64,000 bases of DNA from Balanoglossus misakiensis (taxonomy: Eukaryota; Hemichordata). Under the pieces are notes generated by a model. That model was not told the DNA's origin. It made no database searches and worked only from the letters and a program-made list of their open reading frames with translations. Numbering within the stretch: position 1 is the stretch's first letter; each line of letters starts with the position of its first letter. Where the stretch lies: contig CM082587.2 in assembly GCA_040954595.2 (NCBI GenBank), forward strand, positions 10,168,001-10,232,000, read 5' to 3'. The translations under genes and the position numbers were made by a program. Of the stretch, positions 23,301 through 33,321 are shown piece after piece.

Positions 23301-24622
23301 CTCCCAGCAGCCTGTGCGGCAACCTGGTCTCAAGTCGGCTCAGAATTGCTGATGGCGGGCTTTGTCGTCAGGTCGGTCACTTTTGAAATGTTGAACCCCG
23401 TCTGTGGTAACAGAATCGAACAAGTCACATTTGAGAGTCACAAATTTGAGTACACCAACGTGACTGTAAATGAAAACCTAATGGCAAAAGTAACATGGAA
23501 TTACAGCTCCCAATTATTTGTGTCTAAAACAAGTCATTACACGCATAAAAGTCCAGCCTCACCAGATATACAACTAATGGTCACAATGTGCAAATCTCCG
23601 AACAGAAACGTTGATGATTTTATAACGAGTTGTACAGGAGTGATTTTGAGATTTTCTGAAGGCACCTTCCGTGTAAGCGACGACGTTCTTTCAGTTGAAT
23701 CATCGGTTTATCCAAAGGTAAAGTTTGTTCTATCGAAAGACCGTTCCCAAGCCTTCGTGTGTCAGTCCAAGAAAAGAATGACTACGTTTTGGAACCAGAA
23801 GTCAAAAACAAGACTGAAACAGCTGTTAACTCTTGTTGGTTGTATTCTGTCCATAGTCTGTCTTTCGATCACTGCCATCACGATCTCTGTTTTCAAACAG
23901 ATGAGAACTCGTCCAGGAAAGATTATACTAAATTTGGCCGTAGCTCTTTTGATCGCGCAGGTTTTGTTTATCACGGTCTTGGACTGGACAACGTTTGCTT
24001 GGCTGTGCAAAACAGCTGCTATTGTATCGCACTACATTTGGCTGGCGGCATTCTGTTGGATGAGCGTCATGGCATTTGACATCGTGCACATGCGCACACA
24101 ACTGACCCGCGCCGATTTGGGGAATGGCAACATATTTGTGTACTACTGTCTGTACGCCTGGTTGCTACCATTCGTTTTCTTTGGAGTCTGTGTAGTGATC
24201 TATCATACTGCTCCGTATGGTTTCCGAGTTGGTTACAGTGAGGGTCCTGTATGTTGGATCGGTCGGCTGACGCCTTTGATTGTCACGTTCCTCGGCCCTG
24301 TTCGCCTGATTGTTCTTTTCAATGTCGTTTGCTTAATATACACCGTGTTCTCCATGTTAGCATCGGAGAGAGAAATGAAAAGGCACCGACACACGTCGTA
24401 CACGGCTCAACATGTAATCTTTTCTATCAAGATGTCTACCGTTATGGGGTTGACGTGGATTATTGGATTTGTGGATGGCTTTTATCAGGCCGATGTTTTG
24501 GATTACATTTTCATTGTTGCCAATACCTTGCAGGGTGTTTCATTTTCGGGGCGTTTCTGCTACGCATGAAAACAGTCGGGCTGTACCGTGGCCTGTGTTG
24601 TAAGACCGAAGGTCATGTTTAA
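20359..24622 (+). CDS. Methuselah/secretin-type seven-TM receptor, two exons
   Basis: Exon 1 is 20359-21178 and exon 2 is 22333-24622. The donor GTG/GTAAGA and acceptor TTCATTACAG/ATGCG join in phase 1. The protein starts with a signal peptide (MKAVWCYCCLVLIING), then a long Ser/Thr/Pro-rich mucin-like stalk (about residues 25-155), then Cys-rich modules in which CPxDxP is followed by YxNxxCAxCNxV (VYQNINCAICNGV, then YYKNIHCAICNDV), then an N-glycosylated ectodomain and seven membrane segments starting near LLTLVGCILSIVCLSITAI. Signatures of the methuselah/secretin superfamily include MTTFW before TM1, CWMSVMAFD in TM3, MGLTWIIGF in TM6 and ANTLQG in TM7. No GPS cleavage motif is visible. 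It is probably a cell-surface peptide or adhesion receptor; the ligand is unknown. Two defects are seen: an in-frame TGA at 20983-20985 and a one-base frameshift near 24537-24541, after which the tail FIFGAFLLRMK continues in another frame to 24622. Confidence 0.88.
22192..22271. repeat. Tandem TCGTAATTACGA palindromes in receptor intron
   Basis: ATCTCGTAATTACGAGAT is a perfect 18-bp palindrome and is followed by three variants (TCATAATTACGTGA, TTGTAATTACGAGA, CTCGTAATTACGAG) at ~20-bp spacing. The block ends about 60 bp before the exon 2 acceptor. Confidence 0.85.
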
Positions 24623-24716
24623 GATCATGTTTAAGAAATGGAAGTTCAAAACATAAAGTGATACTGGGTCATTCTGAAACTTTGTAACAGAAAAATAACA
24701 AAATGTGAAGACAATC
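24623..24716. other. 3' flank of the receptor gene
   Basis: Short AT-rich tail after the likely stop codon. No AATAAA hexamer was seen here; AACATAAAG is the nearest A-rich word. Confidence 0.3.
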
Positions 24717-24930
24717 ATTTTTGACCAAAGAAAGTCACGAAATATAGCAAACGTATCATTTCTTCTATCTCTTACTGTAGTGAGTTATCTACTTTTACCC
24801 AGAATGCAATTATTATCATGTGATTTGACCCCCTAGCATAAAGTGAAAACCTATTTATATTAGGCCTATTTAAGGCAGTCAGAATTGCAATGCCCACTCT
24901 TTTGCCTCTCATCAAACGATTGTAATTCGA
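24717..24930 (+). repeat. Dispersed repeat, copy 1
   Basis: The words ATCATTTCTTCTATCTCTTA, TTTGACCCCCTAGC and AAGTGAAAACCTATTTA occur in the same order here and at 45597-45755, so this is an interspersed element of unknown class. Confidence 0.7.
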
Positions 24931-25636
24931 GTATGGTGCATACTCGTGGCTAATATAAATCAAAGCGACCATTTCATCGATTTTTGCGGTGTTTTGATGA
25001 ACTGTGAGCAGTCATCACATGGCCTGATCGTGAATTATACCCTCTGTGTGTATGTCCACAAACAGGTAATACGTCCCCAAAGAAAAAATATGTTTTGAAG
25101 GGTATTGACCTGTCATCAATCAAAACGAAGCTTTGGGTGAGAAAAATGTTCTAAGTATTAAAAAGTACCACCTTTGCGGAATGACAATTTACAACTGCTT
25201 GGATGGACCAACACAACAGGAAGGTGCTGTAGGCCTATTTATTTGACACTCTACAAAGTGTCGCCATTTATTTTCAGTGGTGGCTAACAGATATTCATTA
25301 ATCTATAGAATAAAGTTTACACAACAAGCCACAATTATATTACTGTAATGTATTTCTAAGTTGTAAAACATCTTATTTGTTTAAAATACCTGACTTTTAT
25401 CCAGAAGATGTATAAAATGTTGGGTCAGACTTTAAAAAAAATGACAAATAGTAGATACCCAAAGAAATGTTATGAAATGTCATACCATATTGATAGATCA
25501 AGAACAAAACCTACATGAATACATCATATTAAAAATACTAGTATTCGTTTTTTTTTTGCTATTTTGTCCATTGTATGAGGAGGAGGGGTCAAAGCTAATT
25601 CCTCTAAAATTCCGTATTAACCCTACACGGGAAAAA
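24931..25636. other. Intergenic, nothing recognised
   Basis: AT-rich, with poly-T at 25550-25560. No gene or RNA was supported. Confidence 0.45.
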
Positions 25637-27148
25637 TAGTCCATGGGCCAGAGACCGAAACCCTCCCCCCCCCCCCTGAGGATTTTTGCAGACATATATT
25701 TTTGGAAAGCCTATTTATCCAGCTGTCAGAATCAGTTGTTTGCACTCATATTAATGGTGGGTGTGGCCGTGAGGAGCGGTTGTCATGGTAACGATAGCAT
25801 AATTTTAGGGGTACTCATACAGTTAAAAAATGATATATTTCAGGATCTGAGAAAGCTAGAGAAAAAATTTAAACATTGGGTCTTATAAAGTAGGGGACGG
25901 GCTATCCAATGATTACATGACCGACAAGGTCAGAGGTCAAGTTCATCTTCAAAACGCGAGGTCAAAGTAAAAATTTCGCTATTTTTTGCACATCGATCAT
26001 ACATAGTTTCGATTTACTGGAAAACGGTTTGCTCGAGGAGGCTGTAAATTGGTCATCAGGTAGCATGGAACATTAGGTTTATGAAAAATAAGCTGATTCA
26101 CGTCTTTGATATTAAGTTATATTAAAATTCTGTTACCATAACGACGGATAGCAGATTTTGCGAAAATCACAAAAATAAGAATCCTGCTATATCTTTGCTA
26201 CCAATTAAGCTTTAGATAAAATTTAAACACTCAAACTTATAATGTCGGGTGCGATCTTTTCATTGCTAACTTGAACTTTGGGGTTCAAGGTCAAGGTCAT
26301 CCTCAAATTTCAGGTCAAAGTGACAAAATGGACATTATGGATTTTTGTTCAAAATGACATTTTACGGCGAGCGTTTACTAAACACTGTTTGGGTCTAGAA
26401 TGCTATAATTTAATCTCCAGATAGAGATGTGTATTGTTTACAAAGATTTTAATTTGTTTTGCTGTTTACATATACTTAATATGCAAAACCTGCTGTTTTA
26501 ATGACAACAAAATGAATGGTAGGAATAGCAAGAGTACTCATACAGTTAAAATGAGATATTTCAGGTTCTGAGAAAGCTAGAGAAAAAATTTAAACATTCA
26601 GTATTATGAAGTAGGGTACGGGCTATCCAATTATTACAAGACCGACAAGGTCAGAGGTCAAGTTCATCTTCAAAACTTGGGGTCAAAGTGAAAATTTTGC
26701 TATTTTTTGCATATCGGTCATACATAGTTTTGATTTACTGGAAAACGGTTTGCTCGAGGAGGCTGTAAATTGGTCATCAGGTAGCAAGGAATATTAGCTT
26801 TAAGAAAAATAGGCCTATTTTCGTCTTTGGTTGTAATTTATATTAAAATTCTGTAACCATAACGACGGATAGAAGATTTTGCGAAATTCCCCAAAATAAG
26901 AAACTTGCTATATCTTTGCTACCAATTAAGCTTTAGATAAAATTTAAACACTCAAACTTGTATTGTCGGATGCGAGCTTTTGATTGCTAAATTGAACTTT
27001 GGGGTTCAAGGTCAAGGTCATCCTCAAATTTCAGGTCAAAGTGACAAAATGGGCATTATGGACTTTGTTCAAAATGACATTTTACGGCGAGCGTTTACTA
27101 CACTGTTGGGATCTAGAATGCTATAATTTTGTATATTTTGATATTAAT
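25637..27148 (+). repeat. Left arm of TIR element 1 (two ~715-bp subunits)
   Basis: The arm contains two diverged direct repeats, each running from TACTCATACAGTTAAAA (25812 and 26534 areas) to ACTGTTNGGATCTAGAATGC. Each subunit has AGGTCAGAGGTCA (25927-25939; 26648-26660) and AGGTCAAGGTCA (26288-26299; 27009-27020). Confidence 0.85.
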
Positions 27149-27764
27149 ATTCAAATAAGATGCCACTTTGATTTCTGGATATTATTATATAAAAAAACGC
27201 GACCGTGGGAGTGCGAGTCATGCTGATTTATGCGTTATCCCATGATGCCACTGTAGCAATAGTCCAGACAAACCGATCGAATATCTGTGTTTTAGGCACA
27301 GAGATTTTTTGGAAATTGTGCGTAAAGCACTTAAGACACATTATATACTCAAAAGCAATGTTTTTAAATCACAATCATTCATAATCATACAAAATGAATG
27401 CTACGTTTTTAAAAAAAAAACGTTTGCTCATGTGGAAATGTTTTCCGGTTGTTTGTCATTGCATGGCCTCCATCTTGCTGATGAAACGTCCAGCGCTATA
27501 GGTTCTGCAACTTTTTATCATGGTGTAAAGGTAGGGAACACAGTCAATGCCTGAGATGGATTGTGATCTTTTGACTTCCCAGCCTGCTAATGAACTTTTG
27601 GAAATAGTTCACAATTTTGTGGAACACATCATTGAACATCATTTCCCGCTTATGGCTGAGTTCAGACAAGAGAGGAGTAACTTTTAACTTTTGGTATGAC
27701 TTTGTGTAGAGTATTGCTGCCATTACAACTCTACCCACCGGTGGAAATGTAAGTGCATTAAGAA

Positions 27765-28855
27765 ATGGTGATTGAGATATTTGCCAAACTGCTAAGAATC
27801 AGCTATTATTACCTCTGTTGTTTTGTGCCAATCGAAACGGACTATGCAAGATACATGTCAGTACTTATTCTGGTGATGCATGGAATACCCAAAAGTGTAC
27901 AAGAGTCATTAAATGAGGAGGATTCATGGCAAACTTATCTGACGATTCACTAAAGGGTGCTGGTGGTGTTATAGGATTAAAGATGAGAGGTTTAGCACTT
28001 GAAAAGTGGTTTTGGGTGGACCGATTACTGCAAAGTTCTCTGATACATTTCACAAATAAATATGCAGTATTGGTAAACAAAATAAGATCCGATATGGAAA
28101 AGCAGTCAAAAGATATGGCTGGGGTTTTTTTCTGAGCAAATAATTATACAAGAAGAACCTGACAAACCGTGTAAGTGCTTCTATCATAGTATGACTTGCG
28201 GCAATGTAAAAACATGACAAAAATGAAGAAGACGGTTTATCTTTGATTACCTGCTGTTAATACAAGTTAGAAGATGCCACTCATTGGAGTCATTGAAAAT
28301 TCCAACGTTCCTCTCTGTTTGTTTTCAGATGATGGACTTAAAATTCATTTCCAGGAGACAGATAGACTAGACTTGAGGCTGCCGATGCCATAGTTTATGA
28401 TGACCATTCAGTCTCTGTCTGGTCCTAATCTTGTAGACAGAATCACTTTTATCGATATAGCAATAGGATTTATGGAATACATAATGTAGAATAGAGGCCG
28501 AATTTTAGGTCCTGTTGATAATTCGCAAATACACATGATCATTGATAATTATGATGCCAAACGGATCAAAGGATCAAAGGCCAAACACGTGATGTGAGTG
28601 TTGCACCAGCACATCATATAATACTTGATCTAGTTGCTCCGACAAAATGGACGGCATTCTTGCTTACCACTAGTCTGAAAACAAAGCAAATTTTGCAAAA
28701 TGCTACACATTATGAAAAAAGTAGATCTCAACATTGGTCAAAAATGAATTGTAAGTGGAGGACCAAACTTCACCACTTTTGTTGTCGCAAAAGATACAGT
28801 GAAGAAGCAGATACGCGAATTGTTCTTAGTTCTACACGCAATTGCAGCGTCTGAT
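27765..28855 (+). pseudogene. Decayed ORF of TIR element 1 core, EEADTR-type family
   Basis: The remnant is broken by frameshifts and stops. Recognisable pieces in order are ETDYARYMSVLILVMHGIP, SLKGAGGVIGLKMRGLALEK, ITFIDIAIGF, IIDNYDAKRIKG, PTKWTAFLLTTSLKTKQIL and SEEADTRIVL. The same pieces, less damaged in places, are on the minus strand of the second element copy. From memory, this order and the EEADTR and GG-IG words match a large uncharacterised family in marine invertebrates. A biochemical role is not known to me. Confidence 0.55.
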
Positions 28856-28902
28856 AGAGGGGCAAGATGACTCCTTACGTCAACTTGTCATATCAACAGA
28901 AA

Positions 28903-29271
28903 TCATCTTGATAAGAATGTGCTAAATATGATAAAACTTTGTACATATTTAAACTGAAATACCATAGAATGGCCACAATATAAGTTGAATATAGTATTTT
29001 TACAGTAAAAGCATGCTGATAATGTATGTCCCTTTATAGCAATTGCAAATGCACGTTCGCATATTTCAAGAAATATACCAATTTTACTAAATCTTGAATT
29101 CATCAGCTCGCCATGGGAATTGAAAATGTCATCAAGCATTTTCAAACTCTCAGAACTTAACTTTAAAATGGTGTATGACACAAAATGTTGTATGGCCAAG
29201 TCAGAGAGTTCGTTTTTTCTGGGGAGATCTGCAACACTAATTAGAGTTGGGATATTGAATTTTGACCCCAT
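28903..29271 (-). CDS. 122-aa ORF in TIR element 1 core, unknown
   Basis: The frame starts at an ATG and reads MGSKFNIPTLISVADLPRK, with LAIQHFVSYTILKL and CFYCKNTIFNLYCGHSMVF further on. It runs opposite to the decayed EEADTR-type frame. It is repeated in the second element copy (59571-59930), where an extra base breaks the frame before MLDDIFNS. Copy-to-copy identity alone does not prove coding, and no family was recognised. Confidence 0.35.
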   Translation of the reverse strand: MGSKFNIPTLISVADLPRKNELSDLAIQHFVSYTILKLSSESLKMLDDIFNSHGELMNSRFSKIGIFLEICERAFAIAIKGHTLSACFYCKNTIFNLYCGHSMVFQFKYVQSFIIFSTFLSR

Positions 29272-29302
29272 CTTTTGAAGGTGACCCTGAACTTTAAATT
29301 TA

Positions 29303-30779
29303 AAATATCAAAATATACAATATTATAGCATTCTAGATCCCAACAGTGTAGTAAACGCTCGCCGTAAAATGTCATTTTGAACCGAAATTTGAGGATGACC
29401 TTGACCTTGAACCCCAAAGTTCAATTTAGCAATCAAAAGCTCGCATCCGACAATACAAGTTTGAGTGTTTAAATTTTATCTAAAGCTTAATTGGTAGCAA
29501 AGATATAGCAAGTTTCTTATTTTGGGGAATTTCGCAAAATCTTCTATCCGTCGTTATGGTTACAGAATTTTAATATAAATTACAACCAAAGACGAAAATA
29601 GGCCTATTTTTCTTAAAGCTAATATTCCTTGCTACCTGATGACCAATTTACAGCCTCCTCGAGCAAACCGTTTTCCAGTAAATCAAAACTATGTATGACC
29701 GATATGCAAAAAATAGCGAAATGTTCACTTTGACCCCGCGTTTTGAAGATGAACTTGACCTCTGACCTTGTCGGTCGTGTAATAATTGGATAGCCCGTAC
29801 CCTACTTTATAATACTGAATGTTTAAATTTTTTCTCTAGCTCTCTCAGAACCTGAAATATCTCATTTTAACTGTATGAGTACTCTTGCTATTCCTACCAT
29901 TCATTTTGTTGTCATTAAAACAGCAGGTTTTGCATATTAAGTATATGTAAACAGCAAAACAAATTAAAATCTTTGTAAACAATACACATCTCTATCTGGA
30001 GATCAAATTATAGCATTCTAGAACCAAACAGTGTTTAGTAAACGCTCGCCGTAAAATGTCATTTTGAACAAAAATCCATAATGTCCATTTTGTCACTTTG
30101 ACCTGAAATTTGAGGATGACCTTGACCTTGAACCCCAAAGTTCAAGTTAGCAATGAAAAGATCGCACCCGACATTATAAGTTTGAGTGTTTAAATTTTAT
30201 CTAAAGCTTAATTGGTAGCAAAGATATAGCAGGATTCTTATTTTTGTGATTTTCGCAAAATCTGCTATCCGTCGTTATGGTAACAGAATTTTAATATAAC
30301 TTAATATCAAAGACGTGAATCAGCTTATTTTTCATAAACCTAATGTTCCATGCTACCTGATGACCAATTTACAGCCTCCTCGAGCAAACCGTTTTCCAGT
30401 AAATCGAAACTATGTATGATCGATGTGCAAAAAATAGCGAAATTTTTACTTTGACCTCGCGTTTTGAAGATGAACTTGACCTCTGACCTTGTCGGTCATG
30501 TAATCATTGGATAGCCCGTCCCCTACTTTATAAGACCCAATGTTTAATTTTTTTCTCTAGCTTTCTCAGATCCTGAAATATATCATTTTTTAACTGTATG
30601 AGTACCCCTCAAATTATGCTATCGTTACCATGACAACCGCTCCTCACGGCCACACCCACCATTAATATGAGTGCAAACAACCTGATTCTGACAGCTGGAT
30701 AAATAGGCTTTCCAAAAATATATGTCTGCAAAAATCCTCAGGGGGGGGGGGAGGGTTTCGGTCTCTGGCCCATGGACTA
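29303..30779 (-). repeat. Right arm of TIR element 1
   Basis: Reverse complement of the left arm, including both ~715-bp subunits and their TGACCTTGACCTT and TGACCTCTGACCTT words. Confidence 0.85.
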
Positions 30780-31384
30780 AAATGTTTTGTTTTCTTAACT
30801 TAAAACTCAGCAACTTCAATATACACTTGCAGTTTTCGTTCATAAGTCTTTTAACGGGATTACTTTGTACAGCAGCAAACGCAGCAGAATTGATACGCTG
30901 GCTTATAGTTTAATTCCATGTAGTATTTCTCTCTGTAAACAGAGTGTCTTTATGTGATGGGCTGAGGCCCTGACATTTGAAATAAACAATTCTATTCTGT
31001 ATTTCTGTATTCGTTTTCAATCTACAAGATGTATTGGAAAACAAGAAATTCTTGGTGAGAAAAGTTTTATGAATTCATTTGTGGGAAATCTTAAATATTT
31101 GTGTATTGTAATTGTTTTAGCGAAATTTGTACAACTGATAAGTTTTCAAATATTGCACTTTACGTCACCTGTACCAGAACAATGCCTCTTAGTTGTTTAA
31201 AATCTTACGCATATATGAAAATGTTGGCACGATTAAAGCCCCATGAGCTCCAATTCGAAAAAAATGCAATATTTCACTTTAAAAAATACGGGAATTTTCG
31301 ACTATACTGATATTTCTTGGATTTTTGGACCATTTTGTCATAAATAACAGTTATCTTGATTTACAATCAGACAAAATCATTTAT
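30780..31384. other. Intergenic with possible transposon 3' tail
   Basis: GGGCTGAGGCCCTGACATTT followed by GAAATAAACAATTC at 30959-30991 looks like the polyadenylation tail of an old element or transcript. Nothing else was recognised. Confidence 0.35.
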
Positions 31385-32245
31385 GATGTTTGATAAAAGG
31401 CACCGTTATGTTATTCTACATCTGGATATGTAGTGAATCAACGTTCGACCACACACAACTCCCATCCCATTTGTAAGATATGACAGTAAAAATCTCGACA
31501 AAATGTATAAAAGGTAAACACCGATTATTCATTTTGGCGAGTTTTTCGGTCCCATTGGTATGTACCATGGGACCTTATGGGATCGGTTGCGTCTGTATGT
31601 ATGGATGGATGGATGGATGTATGTCCGTCCACATCAAAAACCTGAAAACCGCTGCGTGTATCACCTTGATATTTGGTGTGCTGATGCAGGCTGGGCTGTA
31701 GATGGGAGTTTGTTCAAATGAAGTTGTCATTGCCAAAACTATGCAAATTAACTGGAAAAATGTGAATTTTGGGAAAACTCAGTAACTCACGAACTACTGG
31801 TCAGATTGCTTTGCAAAGTGATGTGTATTTACTTTAATATTGAGTTGTTTTAATGAGGCAGGAAGCCCCCATCCTGTGATTCATATAAACACAGCAAATT
31901 CCTGAATGATTACATAACTGGCTAAGTTTTAAAGAGGCCAGCTGTTCTATTTAGTTTATGTACAGTACATATGCCATTGGCAGCTTATGGGTCAGTCAGT
32001 GTTTGCCCATTGATCTCTCGCTATGTGTGTGTGTGTGTGCACGTGTGTGCCTGTCTGTCTGTATATGGCCATGTGCTCCGGTGTAGACTTTTTCTTGTGT
32101 AATCACTCAATGGGACCACCGTGTCCTTGACGCGATTTTTTCACTCTCGTGTCTACAAGTGGGATGGAAGGTGTGTGTGGTTGAACGTTCATTCACTATA
32201 TATCCACATATATATTAACATAAACGGTGTCTTCTCTTTAATAAA
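31385..32245. mobile_element. Foldback/MITE-like element with ~100-bp inverted ends
   Basis: The left end (GGCACCGTTATGTTA, then GTGAATCAACGTTCGACCAC, then CCCATTTGTAAG) is the diverged reverse complement of the right end (CTACAAGTGGGATGGAAGG, then GGTTGAACGTTCATTCACTA, then TAAACGGTGTC). A third lone arm is at 19395. The interior has a (GGAT)n stretch near 31600 and CATGGGACCTTATGGGATCG, which resembles part of the 5S spacer. No coding capacity was seen. Confidence 0.6.
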
Positions 32246-32369
32246 CAGAATTAAAAGCATATCCGGAACTATTTAAAGCTTAATGTTTTTTTTTTCCATT
32301 TGCAGCTCAAGAGCCTTTAAGGTCAAACATTGTGTTTAGCAGAGCTCGTTTTATTTTAGTTGCAATTTG

Positions 32370-32645
32370 TGGTTGACCATACTCACCTGTATGAAATGAT
32401 TGGATCAGATTGTAATCTCTTCTGTCTGTAAGAGTTCATTTGATTCGTTTACTACATTCACGCACCTGTACATTAAATGATTGGGACTGTAATCCGTTAT
32501 TTCTGTAAACTTGTATCTGATTGGTTGACTTTACTCTGTGGAACATGAAATGATTGGATTGTAATCTATTCTCTGTGAGAAAGTTGGTCTGATTAGTTGA
32601 CCATATTCACCTGTGCATGAAATGATTATTGTAAAATGTCGTCAA
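32370..32645 (+). repeat. Degenerate tandem repeat, four ~75-bp units
   Basis: Four imperfect units share the order TTGACYATAYTCACCTG, ATGAAATGATTGGA, TTGTAATCTRTTCT, CTGTRAGA. No coding frame was seen. Confidence 0.65.
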
Positions 32646-33248
32646 ATAAATCAATAAAGTATAGAAAAAGAAACTAGCGCGTGGAGTTTTTTATCATTAA
32701 AATTATGCTGAAATAGTCTACTTCGTCTTCTTCGTAAACTTCATCAAGTTGAAGATTTTGCAAGTTGTCCGCAGCTAAATTTCTAAATAGATGCACTGTC
32801 ACGACTGAGTTTTAACGCTCATAGATCTTTTCTATGATTACGTAAGAATTCATTCACTTGTATGGTTTTAGTCCAGTATTGACATAGGTACTTGACCCAG
32901 AGTAAACAAGATTGTGTAATTGATACATGTCAGAACGAGATAGAGATATCACGCGCTAAGTTCATGTTTAAGAAATATTAAGATGACGTGTTCCTTGACT
33001 AATGTATTAATAAGGTGTGGTGAAATTGGAGATCACACGATTATCACCTGAGATCCGTGATACGAGTCAACGAGTATGGATCGAGTCGTGTAATTCTTAC
33101 GTGTGACCAGTAATAAACCAGAACTTTGTGTTACTCGGAGAACTTGTTGTAAGTCTCTGTCTACGAAAGGTTTACGATCTGCCGGGTACCTCTCTCAGAC
33201 TCTATGAATATGTTGGGTGGAGAAGGAGATGGAGAGAATTTACACTCT
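32646..33248. other. Intergenic, possible LTR-like tail
   Basis: ACCAGTAATAAACCAGAAC near 33108 has an AATAAA signal followed by an LTR R/U5-like stretch, but no second LTR or coding region was found, so no element is called. Confidence 0.3.
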
Positions 33249-33304
33249 CAGCCTTCGGACGTGGCTGATTCCCCACAGAAGCCGATGAGGTAAACGTCCG
33301 AAGG
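33249..33304. repeat. Hairpin with 11-bp perfect arms
   Basis: CCTTCGGACGT at 33249-33259 pairs with ACGTCCGAAGG at 33294-33304, just upstream of the pentraxin exon. Confidence 0.6.
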
Positions 33305-33321
33305 ATGAAGGGGCGTAACAG

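Larger units (their letters stand above)
25637..30779 (+). mobile_element. 5.1-kb long-TIR DNA transposon, copy 1
   Basis: Both ends are TAGTCCATGGGCC in inverted orientation, followed by ACCGAAACCCTC and a C-run. The arms are about 1.5 kb each (25637-27148 and 29303-30779) and nearly identical, with a ~35-bp gap in the right arm near 29383. Flanking bases are AAA on both sides here and TAT on both sides of the second copy, which fits a 3-bp target duplication; TA duplication is also possible because TA borders both ends. The core (27149-29302) holds decayed coding sequence. Class and transposase family were not identified. Confidence 0.88.

Noticed and set aside
25643-25888. 81- and 67-codon frames at the ends of the TIR elements
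   Set aside because: They lie in the non-coding inverted arms and recur only because the arms recur.
32800-33240. LTR-like sequence before the pentraxin exon
   Set aside because: An AATAAA and R/U5-like stretch is present, but no second LTR, primer site or coding region could be found.
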